6,835 nucleotides of DNA from Prevotellaceae bacterium (GTDB taxonomy: Bacteria > Bacteroidota > Bacteroidia > Bacteroidales > UBA932). This document shows positions 1 to 6,617 of the stretch, one piece after another (the first letter of the stretch is position 1; the number at the start of each line of letters is the position of its first letter). The translations under genes and the position numbers were made by a program. The notes beneath the pieces are model-generated. The model worked only from the letters and a program-made list of their open reading frames with translations, did no database searches and was not told the origin of the DNA. The stretch is taken from the NCBI GenBank assembly GCA_031273485.1, contig JAISRS010000344.1, positions 1-6,835 on the forward strand. Direction: 5' to 3'.

Positions 1-2811
1 AAACTGCATTTCAATAAAAAAGATACTGTTTCCATTCTGAAAACAAAAATTAATGCAAATTTCAAATCTGCAAGCATTTTGGATTATTCCGGAAAATTGA
101 ACATCAACAATCTTTTGTACAACAATAACGGTACGGAGATTTACCTCGGCGATATAGTCCTGTCCAACAGAGATAAAACAAATTACCTCGAACTTCAGTC
201 CGATTTCATTGACGCTGTATATTACGGACCAAACGATCTGTCGGGATTTATCAATCAACTGAAATACACCGCACAGAAGTATATCCCGGATTTGTTTCCT
301 CTCCAGTCGGAAACATCATCAGTCAATCACCTCGAATCCGAATACTGTTTAAGAGCGCAAATTAAAGAGGTAAAAGGCATTACGCAAATATTCGCCCCAG
401 GGTTATATATCGAAAACGGTTCGGAGCTGGATCTCGTTATCGACACGGCTTCCAGGCTGGATTTGCGACTTGTTTCGGATAAAATTGTTTACGAAAAAAA
501 TCGGATTTCGAAGGTTAAACTCCTGTGTAATAACATCAGCGACACCTTAGATTTAAGCCTCTTCGGCGATTTGTCCGTTTCGGGCTTGACCTTGTATAAT
601 TTTCAGGTCAAAAACCTTGTTTCCAACAATATAATCGCAACCGACATATCTTTTCTGGATTCAAAAAACAATTCAAGAGCCAATATTTCCACCACATCGC
701 ATTTTTCAAAAGAAGCCGAATCCGGCAAACTGTCGTCAATCATCAATCTAAATAAGTCATTTATGACGTTTTTCGGACAAAAATGGGAACTGGAATCGGC
801 AAATGTGAAACTGAACGATAACAGTTTAAATATTCAGGGATTTAATTTTCATCAAAACGGGCAACAAATCAAGATTTCGGGAATTGTGTCCAAAAGTGAC
901 ACGGATTCGCTGTTTGTGACCGTAGATAATTATATGCTTTCGGGACTGAATCCGTACATAGAATCAAACGGTTACAGCCTGTACGGGGTTGTGTCGGGAG
1001 GATTTGAAATAGTGGGACTGTACGGCACGCCCGTGATTATTGGAGGCATAGAAACCAATGATCTTGTTATAAACGGCGATACTCTCGGTAACGCGGTGAT
1101 TGGCAGCATGTGGAACGACAATAAACAACGTCTGGACATCACTGCGAGGATTTACGATTCAAAAAAAGTAAACACCTCAATAAACGGATATTATGTTCCA
1201 AGTACCGACGAAATAACGGCAAACTGTAAGATTATCGATTTAAGACTTAATTCGATAGAACCTTTTTTGCAGAAAATTTTATCGGACATCAGCGGATCTG
1301 CCCAGGGAAATATCGACCTTTCGGGAACGCTCAAAAATCCCCGTCTTTCCGGTTTACTCACCCTGAAGGATGTGGGATTAACGGTCAATTATATTAAAAC
1401 ACACTACGTTGTAAATTCCGACATCAATATATCAAACTCCAGGATGAACATCAGTAACGGACAAATAAAGGATGTGGCGGGAAATACCGGAATTTTGAAT
1501 ATGGATTTGACTCATAACTATTTCACAAATATAGAATTTGATGCCAAGGCGAATATAACCAACTTTATGAGTTTGAATACCAAAGAAAAAGACAATCCGC
1601 TGTTCTATGGCGCCGCCTACGCCTCCGGAGTTGTAGGTCTGAGCGGAACCGCCGACCATCTGAATCTCTCTGTCACCGCCGCAACAGGCGCTAACTCAAT
1701 ACTCTACATACCTTTGTCTTCAACTTCGCAAGCCAAAGAATTTGAGTTTCTCACTTTTGTGAACAGTTTGCCCGATTCGGGCAACGCAGCGCCGCCGGTT
1801 TCCGCCAATACCAACACGCAAACCAATATCGACATCGGATTTGATTTAACCGTAACGCCCGAATCGGAAATACAGATTTTGATTGACCCGAAAGTGGGGG
1901 ACATCCTCAAAACAAAGGGCAACGGCAATCTGAAAATCAATGTAAATCCGTCGATTGACCATTTCAGTATTCTCGGCGACTATGTAATCGAAAGCGGAGA
2001 TTATAACTTCACGCTCCCCAATTTCAGCATCCTTTCACGCAAATTCCTCATAGACAAGGGCAGCAGCGTACATTTCAACGGTGACGCTACGGATGCAACA
2101 TTAAATGTATCTGCCTCATATAAGGAACGGGTTTCATTATCTGCGCTTTTTCCGGAAGACAGTTTGAGAAATTATCCCGTACTGTGTCAAATACTTATAA
2201 CAGGCAGAATGACTAACCCCAAACTGAAATTCAATATAGAGATTCAGGACGTTGACCCGGAAAAAAAGGCGCAATTCCTGAGTCTGGTCAATACGGAAGA
2301 AAAAATGACAAAACAGTTTCTTTCGATTCTGGTGTTAAGAACATTTTTGCCCGAACAAAGCCTCGCCAATCAGGATTTAGGCTCAAGTGCGCTGTTATCC
2401 AACGCTTCGGACCTGCTGTCGTCGCAAATCAGCAGCCTGATTTCCCTGTTTAAACTGCCCGTACCGCTTGACGTAAACGTTGGATATAACGCAAATGCAC
2501 GCAACAGTTCGGGTTCGGAATTTGAAGTCGATTTCAGCACCCAACTTTTCAACCGGGTGATAATCAACGGAAGTGCAAGTAATGCAACACATTCCAACAG
2601 AGGCTTTGTGGGAGATTTTGAAGCGGAAGTCCTGCTGGGAAAATACGGACATACCCGCTTCAAAGTATTTTCAAAATCAAGAGATTATTTCTCCGATGAT
2701 ATGGACAATAACAGAAATGGAATAGGAATTTCTTACCAGTCTCAATTTAACAGGTTTATAGATATTCTTAGACGTAAAAAGAAAAACAACAGTACCGAAT
2801 CAACAAAATGA
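1..2811 (+). CDS. tamB: TamB-domain (DUF490) translocation/assembly protein, C-terminal part
   Basis: The frame is open from the first base of the window to a TGA at 2809-2811, so 936 residues are visible and the N-terminus, with its expected single membrane anchor, lies to the left. A TTG at position 79 is in frame but nothing suggests it is the start. The visible part is a long, Asn/Ser-rich beta-repeat protein without membrane segments, as expected for the lipid-groove-like repeats of the AsmA/TamB family. The last third fits the conserved TamB domain: GNGNLKI near residue 640, GDYVIESGDYNF at 659-670, NGDATDATLNVSASY from 693, TGRMTNPKL from 734, and a basic tail ending RRKKKNNSTESTK. In the family, TamB spans the periplasm and works with an Omp85 partner (TamA, or TamL in Bacteroidota) in outer-membrane protein insertion or phospholipid transport. 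The partner gene is not in the window. The gene converges with the rhamnosidase gene. The family call is firm; the exact cargo is unknown. Confidence 0.9.
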   Translation, partial: KLHFNKKDTVSILKTKINANFKSASILDYSGKLNINNLLYNNNGTEIYLGDIVLSNRDKTNYLELQSDFIDAVYYGPNDLSGFINQLKYTAQKYIPDLFPLQSETSSVNHLESEYCLRAQIKEVKGITQIFAPGLYIENGSELDLVIDTASRLDLRLVSDKIVYEKNRISKVKLLCNNISDTLDLSLFGDLSVSGLTLYNFQVKNLVSNNIIATDISFLDSKNNSRANISTTSHFSKEAESGKLSSIINLNKSFMTFFGQKWELESANVKLNDNSLNIQGFNFHQNGQQIKISGIVSKSDTDSLFVTVDNYMLSGLNPYIESNGYSLYGVVSGGFEIVGLYGTPVIIGGIETNDLVINGDTLGNAVIGSMWNDNKQRLDITARIYDSKKVNTSINGYYVPSTDEITANCKIIDLRLNSIEPFLQKILSDISGSAQGNIDLSGTLKNPRLSGLLTLKDVGLTVNYIKTHYVVNSDINISNSRMNISNGQIKDVAGNTGILNMDLTHNYFTNIEFDAKANITNFMSLNTKEKDNPLFYGAAYASGVVGLSGTADHLNLSVTAATGANSILYIPLSSTSQAKEFEFLTFVNSLPDSGNAAPPVSANTNTQTNIDIGFDLTVTPESEIQILIDPKVGDILKTKGNGNLKINVNPSIDHFSILGDYVIESGDYNFTLPNFSILSRKFLIDKGSSVHFNGDATDATLNVSASYKERVSLSALFPEDSLRNYPVLCQILITGRMTNPKLKFNIEIQDVDPEKKAQFLSLVNTEEKMTKQFLSILVLRTFLPEQSLANQDLGSSALLSNASDLLSSQISSLISLFKLPVPLDVNVGYNANARNSSGSEFEVDFSTQLFNRVIINGSASNATHSNRGFVGDFEAEVLLGKYGHTRFKVFSKSRDYFSDDMDNNRNGIGISYQSQFNRFIDILRRKKKNNSTESTK

Positions 2812-2923
2812 CGAATATCTCAATCTAAATTCAGGAAATCTCTAAAAACTGCTTTTTCGATGTTCGACATCAATTTTTGAATCCTCGCTGCAAAACGGGA
2901 ACTTCGCTTCCATCTCCAACGAA

Positions 2924-2962
2924 AACACTCCGCTACTTCCGTATAACACTCCGCTACTTCCG
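2924..2962. repeat. Two tandem 18-bp direct repeats in element B
   Basis: AACACTCCGCTACTTCCG occurs at 2924-2941 and again, without a mismatch, at 2945-2962, giving a 21-bp period with a 3-bp spacer (TAT). It lies inside the part of element B that has no counterpart in element A. No function can be assigned. Confidence 0.85.
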
Positions 2963-2989
2963 GGAAGCGTACCGAAAACTGCGTAACTG

Positions 2990-3028
2990 TTCTAAAATAT
3001 TTCCGAAAAAATCGGAAATATTTTAGAA
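2990..3028. terminator. Perfect 17-bp hairpin between convergent genes, possible bidirectional terminator
   Basis: TTCTAAAATATTTCCGA (2990-3006) is followed by a 5-base A loop and its exact reverse complement (3012-3028). It lies between the 3' ends of the tamB-like gene and the rhamnosidase gene, where a shared terminator is expected. Against a standard intrinsic terminator, the stem is AT-rich and no clean T-run follows on either strand. It may simply be part of element B. The structure is certain; its role is inferred. Confidence 0.4.
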
Positions 3029-3096
3029 TCGCCATCAAAAATTTTATGAAAATTACTGTCGAGAACTTTTAAAAAAGCGGTTTTTTGGAGTTCCCT

Positions 3097-5484
3097 TTAT
3101 TTTTCGACTGTAAAAGTATATTTTCCGGAACCTGTTCGGACAATAATAAAATCGCCTTCAACGACGCCTTTTTGTGAAACGCCGTTGACTTTCAGTTTGT
3201 ATTTTGTTGAAAGTTTGGGCAACCAGATTTCGGCGACGGCATTGGCGGGAATCTCCGCATCCAAAGAGAATTTTTTGCCGGGCAGATTATCAAACGACAC
3301 ACCGATAGCGCCTTTTACCGAAGGAATCCGGATATTTGCCTGTTGCAGCGTTGCCGGTTGAGGTTTGATACGGATTTTGCGGAATCCGGGTTCAAGCGGT
3401 TCGATACCCATCAGTCGGCGGGCAATGAGATACGCCGCGGCTGCGCCACTCGCATGATTCCAGTCCTGATTTGGCTTGTATTTGTTATCCCAGGATTCGA
3501 GCGAAATAGTTGAACCCACGCGAATCATATTATACCAGCTGCGTTCGGCAGTGGAAGAAAGCAGCTGCAATCCGTATTCGGCGTCATGCGCTTCATACAC
3601 AGCCTCTACAAGAGCGGGCGCGGCAAACATGGCAGCCATACCCCGCGAACGTATAAAATTCATGACGGAAGCCGCATTTTTATGAGATACTATTCCGAAA
3701 GCCAAAGGAAAGACGTTGGCATGAAGCGAACTGTGATCCGTTCCTATTCCGTCGTTGTAATAGCCTTTATCCTTATCGAAAAGAAGTCGATTGATTTGCG
3801 ATTTGACATATTCGGCTTCTCTGGCATAGAAATTCCTGTCGGCGGTTTTTCCCATTGATTCCGCTATTTTGCCGATAAGTTTTAGAGCTTCATAATGATA
3901 GGCATTCACCACCGTGTTATAATCCTTAAACACAAAACCGTCGGTTTCTCCACCCTCGTTTTTCCCCAGTCCAAGAATCCCGCTATGGGGCCAATCGACA
4001 ATATCCCTCAATTTTCCGTTTTGGAAATATATTGATTTCAGAAGTTCGGGCGTCTGTTTGCCTGTTGTGGAACTGATTAATCCGTTACTTTCCTTTAGAC
4101 CCATCAAAGTTTTGTGTTTAAGGTCTTCGTAATATTTGTGCAGCGAAGCCGGATTTCCCGTGTACAGATAATCGTACCAGGCAATCAGCACCGAAGTTAA
4201 AATCCACTCTGTGGGCCATGTTGCATGTTTTATAAGATGTTCGTGACTGTGTCGGGCAATTGCATATTCACGATCGACCGAATAATGAGTCAATTGGTTG
4301 ATAAGAGCGTCGGCTTCGTATGGAATACGTTCGCGGTCGCCGTCGATGTATGTTCCGGTGAATGAAGTGGCTTTTATGGAATATTTACACAAATCCCAAA
4401 CCTGATTCAGCACAGTGTCGGACGAGTGAAAAGAGGCGACGGTTTCGTTGAAAGGATAATGCACCATTTGCCTGACGACGTTTGTTGCAACCGGTTTGTG
4501 ACTGTAATTTTCGATTTCGCAATAGCGGAAAGGATATACTTCGCCCGTATAATCGGGCATCAGTATGGGGTGCGCCCCGGAACCGCCGGCTGACATATTC
4601 GTATTTCGTCCGTCGGGTCGTATTTTAATTGCATAAGTATGAATGCCTGCCATCAAGGGCAAACGATATTCGGCATAACGAATTGTTCCGCCGGGTTTAC
4701 GGTCGATTAATCCGTTTTTCAGACATTCGCCCAAGCGGATAATCACCGTATCCGTTTCTTTGTCCGACGACAGGGTAAGTTTCAACTTTCCGAAAGCGTC
4801 TTTCCCGAAATCAATAAAAGTGTGACTATCGCCCAAGTATTTTATTTTCACAGGATATTCGTCGGTAATTTGTAAAGGATACCGAGGCGTTGCCTCATCG
4901 AATGTGTCGGCGGTTATGAAACTTTTCACCTGCGAAAAATCGCTTTCCGTTTCATAATTGTCCCAGATTTTCACCTTCCAGTAATATACGGTTGATTCCT
5001 GAAGCGGTTTGCCTTCGTACCGCACCGATGAGGAATTATCGCTTGCGGTTTTATTGCTGTCCCACATATCGGCTTCATTTTGGGCGAGTAACTTCGGCGA
5101 TGTGGCAACAAGAACACGATAAGCCGTTTGCAGTGTGTTATATTTATTGCTGTTCACTATCCAGCCGAAATAGGGTTTCGGACTGCGGATTGCTGCCGTC
5201 CGGTAACGTTCAACGGCAGTTTTGAGCTTATCCAAGGGGATATCCGCCGGATAACCGTCGAGAAACACACGGTCGGTATGTTCCAGCAGTTCGGTGGTGA
5301 GATTCGTTGGCGCTTGCGCAGGACAAACTCCTGCGCAAAGCAAAGAGATTAAAAGGAATAACAGTAAAAATCCCGAATTAACCGGAATACTGTTTCTTTG
5401 CGATTTTTTAATTCCGCAAAACAAATGAAGCGGATTGTTTTCAATGTTTTTAAACTGAAAATTTGAGTTGTGTAGCATAATCAT
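3097..5484 (-). CDS. Secreted family 78 glycoside hydrolase, alpha-L-rhamnosidase
   Basis: This 795-residue protein is predicted to hydrolyse terminal alpha-L-rhamnose with inversion in the periplasm or outside the cell. A basic stretch is followed by a hydrophobic segment (residues 37-54) and CPAQAPTN, which looks like a signal peptide with cleavage near residues 56-58; neither cysteine sits in a good lipobox. An Fn3-like domain typical of GH78 spans about 100-190 (QTAYRVLVATSP, MWDSNK, YYWKVKIWD). The Bac_rhamnosid beta domain covers about 205-345 (FIDFGKDAFGKL, EVYPFRYCEIE). The (alpha/alpha)6 catalytic domain covers about 350-690, with DGDRERIPYEADA at 381-393. E385 is the predicted general acid, and E663 in STISLESWD the general base. 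The C-terminal beta domain starts near 692 (GIEPLEPGFRKIRIKPQP). The usual GH78 N-terminal jelly-roll insertion between the Fn3-like and Bac_rhamnosid parts seems absent. ATG 5484 was taken as the start; a second ATG lies two codons later, and no Shine-Dalgarno is evident. The natural substrate is unknown, and no SusC/D or other polysaccharide-utilisation genes are in view. Confidence 0.93.
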   Translation of the reverse strand: MIMLHNSNFQFKNIENNPLHLFCGIKKSQRNSIPVNSGFLLLFLLISLLCAGVCPAQAPTNLTTELLEHTDRVFLDGYPADIPLDKLKTAVERYRTAAIRSPKPYFGWIVNSNKYNTLQTAYRVLVATSPKLLAQNEADMWDSNKTASDNSSSVRYEGKPLQESTVYYWKVKIWDNYETESDFSQVKSFITADTFDEATPRYPLQITDEYPVKIKYLGDSHTFIDFGKDAFGKLKLTLSSDKETDTVIIRLGECLKNGLIDRKPGGTIRYAEYRLPLMAGIHTYAIKIRPDGRNTNMSAGGSGAHPILMPDYTGEVYPFRYCEIENYSHKPVATNVVRQMVHYPFNETVASFHSSDTVLNQVWDLCKYSIKATSFTGTYIDGDRERIPYEADALINQLTHYSVDREYAIARHSHEHLIKHATWPTEWILTSVLIAWYDYLYTGNPASLHKYYEDLKHKTLMGLKESNGLISSTTGKQTPELLKSIYFQNGKLRDIVDWPHSGILGLGKNEGGETDGFVFKDYNTVVNAYHYEALKLIGKIAESMGKTADRNFYAREAEYVKSQINRLLFDKDKGYYNDGIGTDHSSLHANVFPLAFGIVSHKNAASVMNFIRSRGMAAMFAAPALVEAVYEAHDAEYGLQLLSSTAERSWYNMIRVGSTISLESWDNKYKPNQDWNHASGAAAAYLIARRLMGIEPLEPGFRKIRIKPQPATLQQANIRIPSVKGAIGVSFDNLPGKKFSLDAEIPANAVAEIWLPKLSTKYKLKVNGVSQKGVVEGDFIIVRTGSGKYTFTVEK

Positions 5485-5510
5485 TTTTGTTAAAAATTTA
5501 TTTTTTAATT

Positions 5511-5632
5511 GGGAATCTCTAAAAACTCGGTTTTTCTGCGTTCGACTTCAATTTTTAAATCCTCATTTACTATAGTAAACTCCGGTTTAAAAATCTTGTC
5601 TGCCTTGAAAAACCGAGTTTTTAGAGATTCCC
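5511..5632. repeat. Inverted-repeat element A, MITE-like, perfect 25-bp ends
   Basis: Bases 5511-5535 (starting GGGAATCTCTAAAAACTCGG) are the exact reverse complement of 5608-5632, and the 72 bp between them include a perfect 14-bp palindrome, TTTACTATAGTAAA (5567-5580). The element has no reading frame of its own that looks real. It fills most of the 154-bp gap between ubiX and the rhamnosidase gene, ending 6 bp from the ubiX stop codon and starting 26 bp before the rhamnosidase start. In a minus-strand transcript it would form a long stem, which could end, attenuate or stabilise the mRNA; no T-run follows it. About 54 bp of its left part is shared with element B, so it belongs to a dispersed family. 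No target-site duplication is clear. Confidence 0.85.
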
Positions 5633-5638
5633 TATCTT

Positions 5639-6220
5639 TTATCTTGTGTTCATCCATTTATATCTTTCGGGATAATCTATGTCCGAGAGGCTCAAAATTC
5701 GTTCGGTGACGGTGGCAATAATGGAATCCGCATTATCGGGTTTGCTATAGAACGAAGGGCTTGCAGGACAGATTATTCCTCCGGCTTTTGTTACCCTGAG
5801 CATATTTTCCAAATGTATCAAATTCAAAGGAGTTTCCCTTGTTACCAATATTAATCGTCTGCGTTCTTTCAGCATAACGTCCGCAATGCGTGAAATCAGG
5901 TCGGACGCAAGTCCTGCGGCAATGCGGGCAAGCGTTCCCATGGAACATGGCGCAACAATCAATGTATCAATGTCGGATGAACCGGATGCCAATGATACCA
6001 TGAAGTCGCTATTGTCGTATATTTGGAAACTGTCGGTAACTTCTTTAAAAATCGAATCACCGAGTTCATATTTAAAGACTTTTATACCGTTAGCGCTGAA
6101 TATGACCGAAATATTGTCCCGACAAATACCGGCTTCGATTATTTTTTTCAACAACTGATAAGCATAACAGGAACCGCTTGCTCCTGTGATACCTATAATT
6201 ATATTTCTATCTTTATTCAT
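5639..6220 (-). CDS. ubiX: UbiX-family flavin prenyltransferase
   Basis: The 193-residue protein matches UbiX over its full normal length. The family joins dimethylallyl phosphate to FMN to make prenylated FMN, the cofactor of UbiD-type decarboxylases; it is a cytoplasmic enzyme, usually a dodecamer. Visible motifs in order are the Rossmann-like flavin-binding GITGASGS at 10-17, VAPCSMGTLARIAAGLASDL at 89-108, RIADVMLKERRRLILVTRE at 111-129, HLENMLRV at 136-143 and the PASPSFY block at 152-158. K118, R128, E129 and Y158 appear to correspond to the phosphate- and substrate-binding Lys, Arg, Glu and Tyr of characterised UbiX proteins. The ATG at 6218-6220 places GITGASG at the usual distance from the N-terminus and has a promoter-like box about 37 bp upstream. 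No UbiD-like gene is adjacent. The weaker alternative is a related flavoprotein decarboxylase (Pad1/Dfp-like), but the motif set favours UbiX. Confidence 0.93.
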   Translation of the reverse strand: MNKDRNIIIGITGASGSCYAYQLLKKIIEAGICRDNISVIFSANGIKVFKYELGDSIFKEVTDSFQIYDNSDFMVSLASGSSDIDTLIVAPCSMGTLARIAAGLASDLISRIADVMLKERRRLILVTRETPLNLIHLENMLRVTKAGGIICPASPSFYSKPDNADSIIATVTERILSLSDIDYPERYKWMNTR

Positions 6221-6256
6221 TGTTACATATTAAAAAACTGTCCGTAAAATTGAACG

Positions 6257-6283
6257 CAAAAGTAATAACTTTTTAACGACAAA
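6257..6283 (-). promoter_or_regulatory. Bacteroidota-type promoter upstream of ubiX
   Basis: On the minus strand TACTTTTG (6257-6264) matches the Bacteroidota -7 consensus TAnnTTTG, and a TTTG at 6280-6283 could serve as the -33 box. The 15-bp spacing between them is shorter than typical, so the -33 assignment is weak. Transcription would start near 6250, leaving a leader of about 30 bases with no clear Shine-Dalgarno. This is a consensus match only. Confidence 0.5.
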
Positions 6284-6377
6284 AAAATTAATCAATTGGA
6301 CTAAATCTTTTTTTGAGGTGCTATGGTAGGTTCCCTTTGTTCGATGTAGCGATAGCCCGAAGCTAAGCAGACTACCG

Positions 6378-6404
6378 TTCGGCGTAGCGGGACGCTACGC
6401 TGAA
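6378..6404. repeat. GC-rich hairpin inside element C
   Basis: GCGTAGCG (6382-6389) and CGCTACGC (6393-6400) form a perfect 8-bp stem around GGA. The flanking TTCG and TGAA extend it to 12 pairs with one G-T wobble. It is one of two strong internal foldbacks of element C. Confidence 0.8.
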
Positions 6405-6459
6405 GCTAAAAGCAGGCTTCCAGCTTGCAAACCCGCCTGCAACAAGGTTTTAGCGGGTA

Positions 6460-6499
6460 TTAAGGACTTTAAGGTCTTTAAGGACCTTAAAGTCCTTAA
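6460..6499. repeat. Perfect 17-bp hairpin built from TTAAGGAC-like microrepeats in element C
   Basis: TTAAGGACTTTAAGGTC (6460-6476) is exactly reverse-complemented at 6483-6499, with a 6-base loop. Each arm consists of two short copies of a TTAAGG(A/T)C-like word, so the stem may have grown by slippage of a simple repeat. No T-run follows on either strand, so a terminator role is not supported. Confidence 0.85.
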
Positions 6500-6617
6500 A
6501 GTGGAAGCACTTCCGTTCAGCATAGCGTCATTGGTGCCGGAAACAATAGCGCCTCAAAAAAAGATTTAGCCTTTTAATTATGAATTACAAATTTTGATTT
6601 CATCCATCCTCATGTTT

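Larger units (their letters stand above)
2834..3095. repeat. Inverted-repeat element B, longer relative of element A
   Basis: The left end (2834-2857) and right end (3071-3095) are imperfect inverted repeats: the left begins GGAAATCTCTAAAAACTGC and the right reads AAAAAGCGGTTTTTTGGAG followed by TTCCC. The first 53 bp (2834-2886) align with 5511-5564 of element A at about 46 of 54 positions, including a shared TTCGAC(A/T)TCAATTTTT block. The middle differs from A and carries the direct repeat and the perfect hairpin listed separately. The right arm itself can fold (3063-3093, GAACT paired with AGTTC around an A-run/T-run). It ends one base before the rhamnosidase stop codon. No convincing coding frame or target-site duplication is visible. 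It is most likely a non-autonomous MITE-like element or a dispersed intergenic repeat. Confidence 0.65.
6301..6569. repeat. Inverted-repeat element C, 269 bp with 24-bp ends, MITE-like or structured
   Basis: Bases 6301-6324 (beginning CTAAATCTTTTTTTGAGG) pair with 6546-6569 at 23 of 24 positions, and the single mismatch (T6319 with G6551) would be a G-U pair in RNA. The interior has no plausible coding frame but holds two strong hairpins and three degenerate copies of a GTTCrrCrTAGCG-like motif (near 6339, 6377 and 6514). The ends do not match those of elements A and B, so this is a separate family. It lies upstream of the ubiX promoter and 48 bp downstream of the predicted stop of the heptad-repeat frame. 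No clear target-site duplication is seen. A non-autonomous transposable element is the leading reading; a structured RNA is the alternative. Confidence 0.75.

Noticed and set aside
79..81. TTG at 79 as the start of the TamB-like protein
   Set aside because: The same frame is open back to base 1, and TamB proteins extend far upstream of this point, so the gene is simply cut by the window edge.
2990..3028. Definite rho-independent terminator
   Set aside because: The hairpin is perfect but AT-rich and lacks a following T-run on both strands, so it is listed only as a possible terminator.
2820..3038. Minus-strand frame of 72 codons in the tamB-rhamnosidase gap
   Set aside because: It runs through element B, including the direct repeat and hairpin, has no family resemblance, and would end on repeat sequence; it is a chance frame in a non-coding element.
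5491..5500. TAAATTTT on the minus strand as a -7 box for the rhamnosidase gene
   Set aside because: It lacks the final G of the consensus and would start transcription almost at the start codon, with no convincing -33 box.
5509..5709. Plus-strand frame of 66 codons over element A
   Set aside because: It is composed largely of the inverted repeat and then runs antisense into ubiX; no independent support.
6581..6617. Tiny frames MNYKF (plus strand, from 6580) and MDEIKICNS (minus strand)
   Set aside because: They have five and nine codons, with no conservation evidence available; too short to support.
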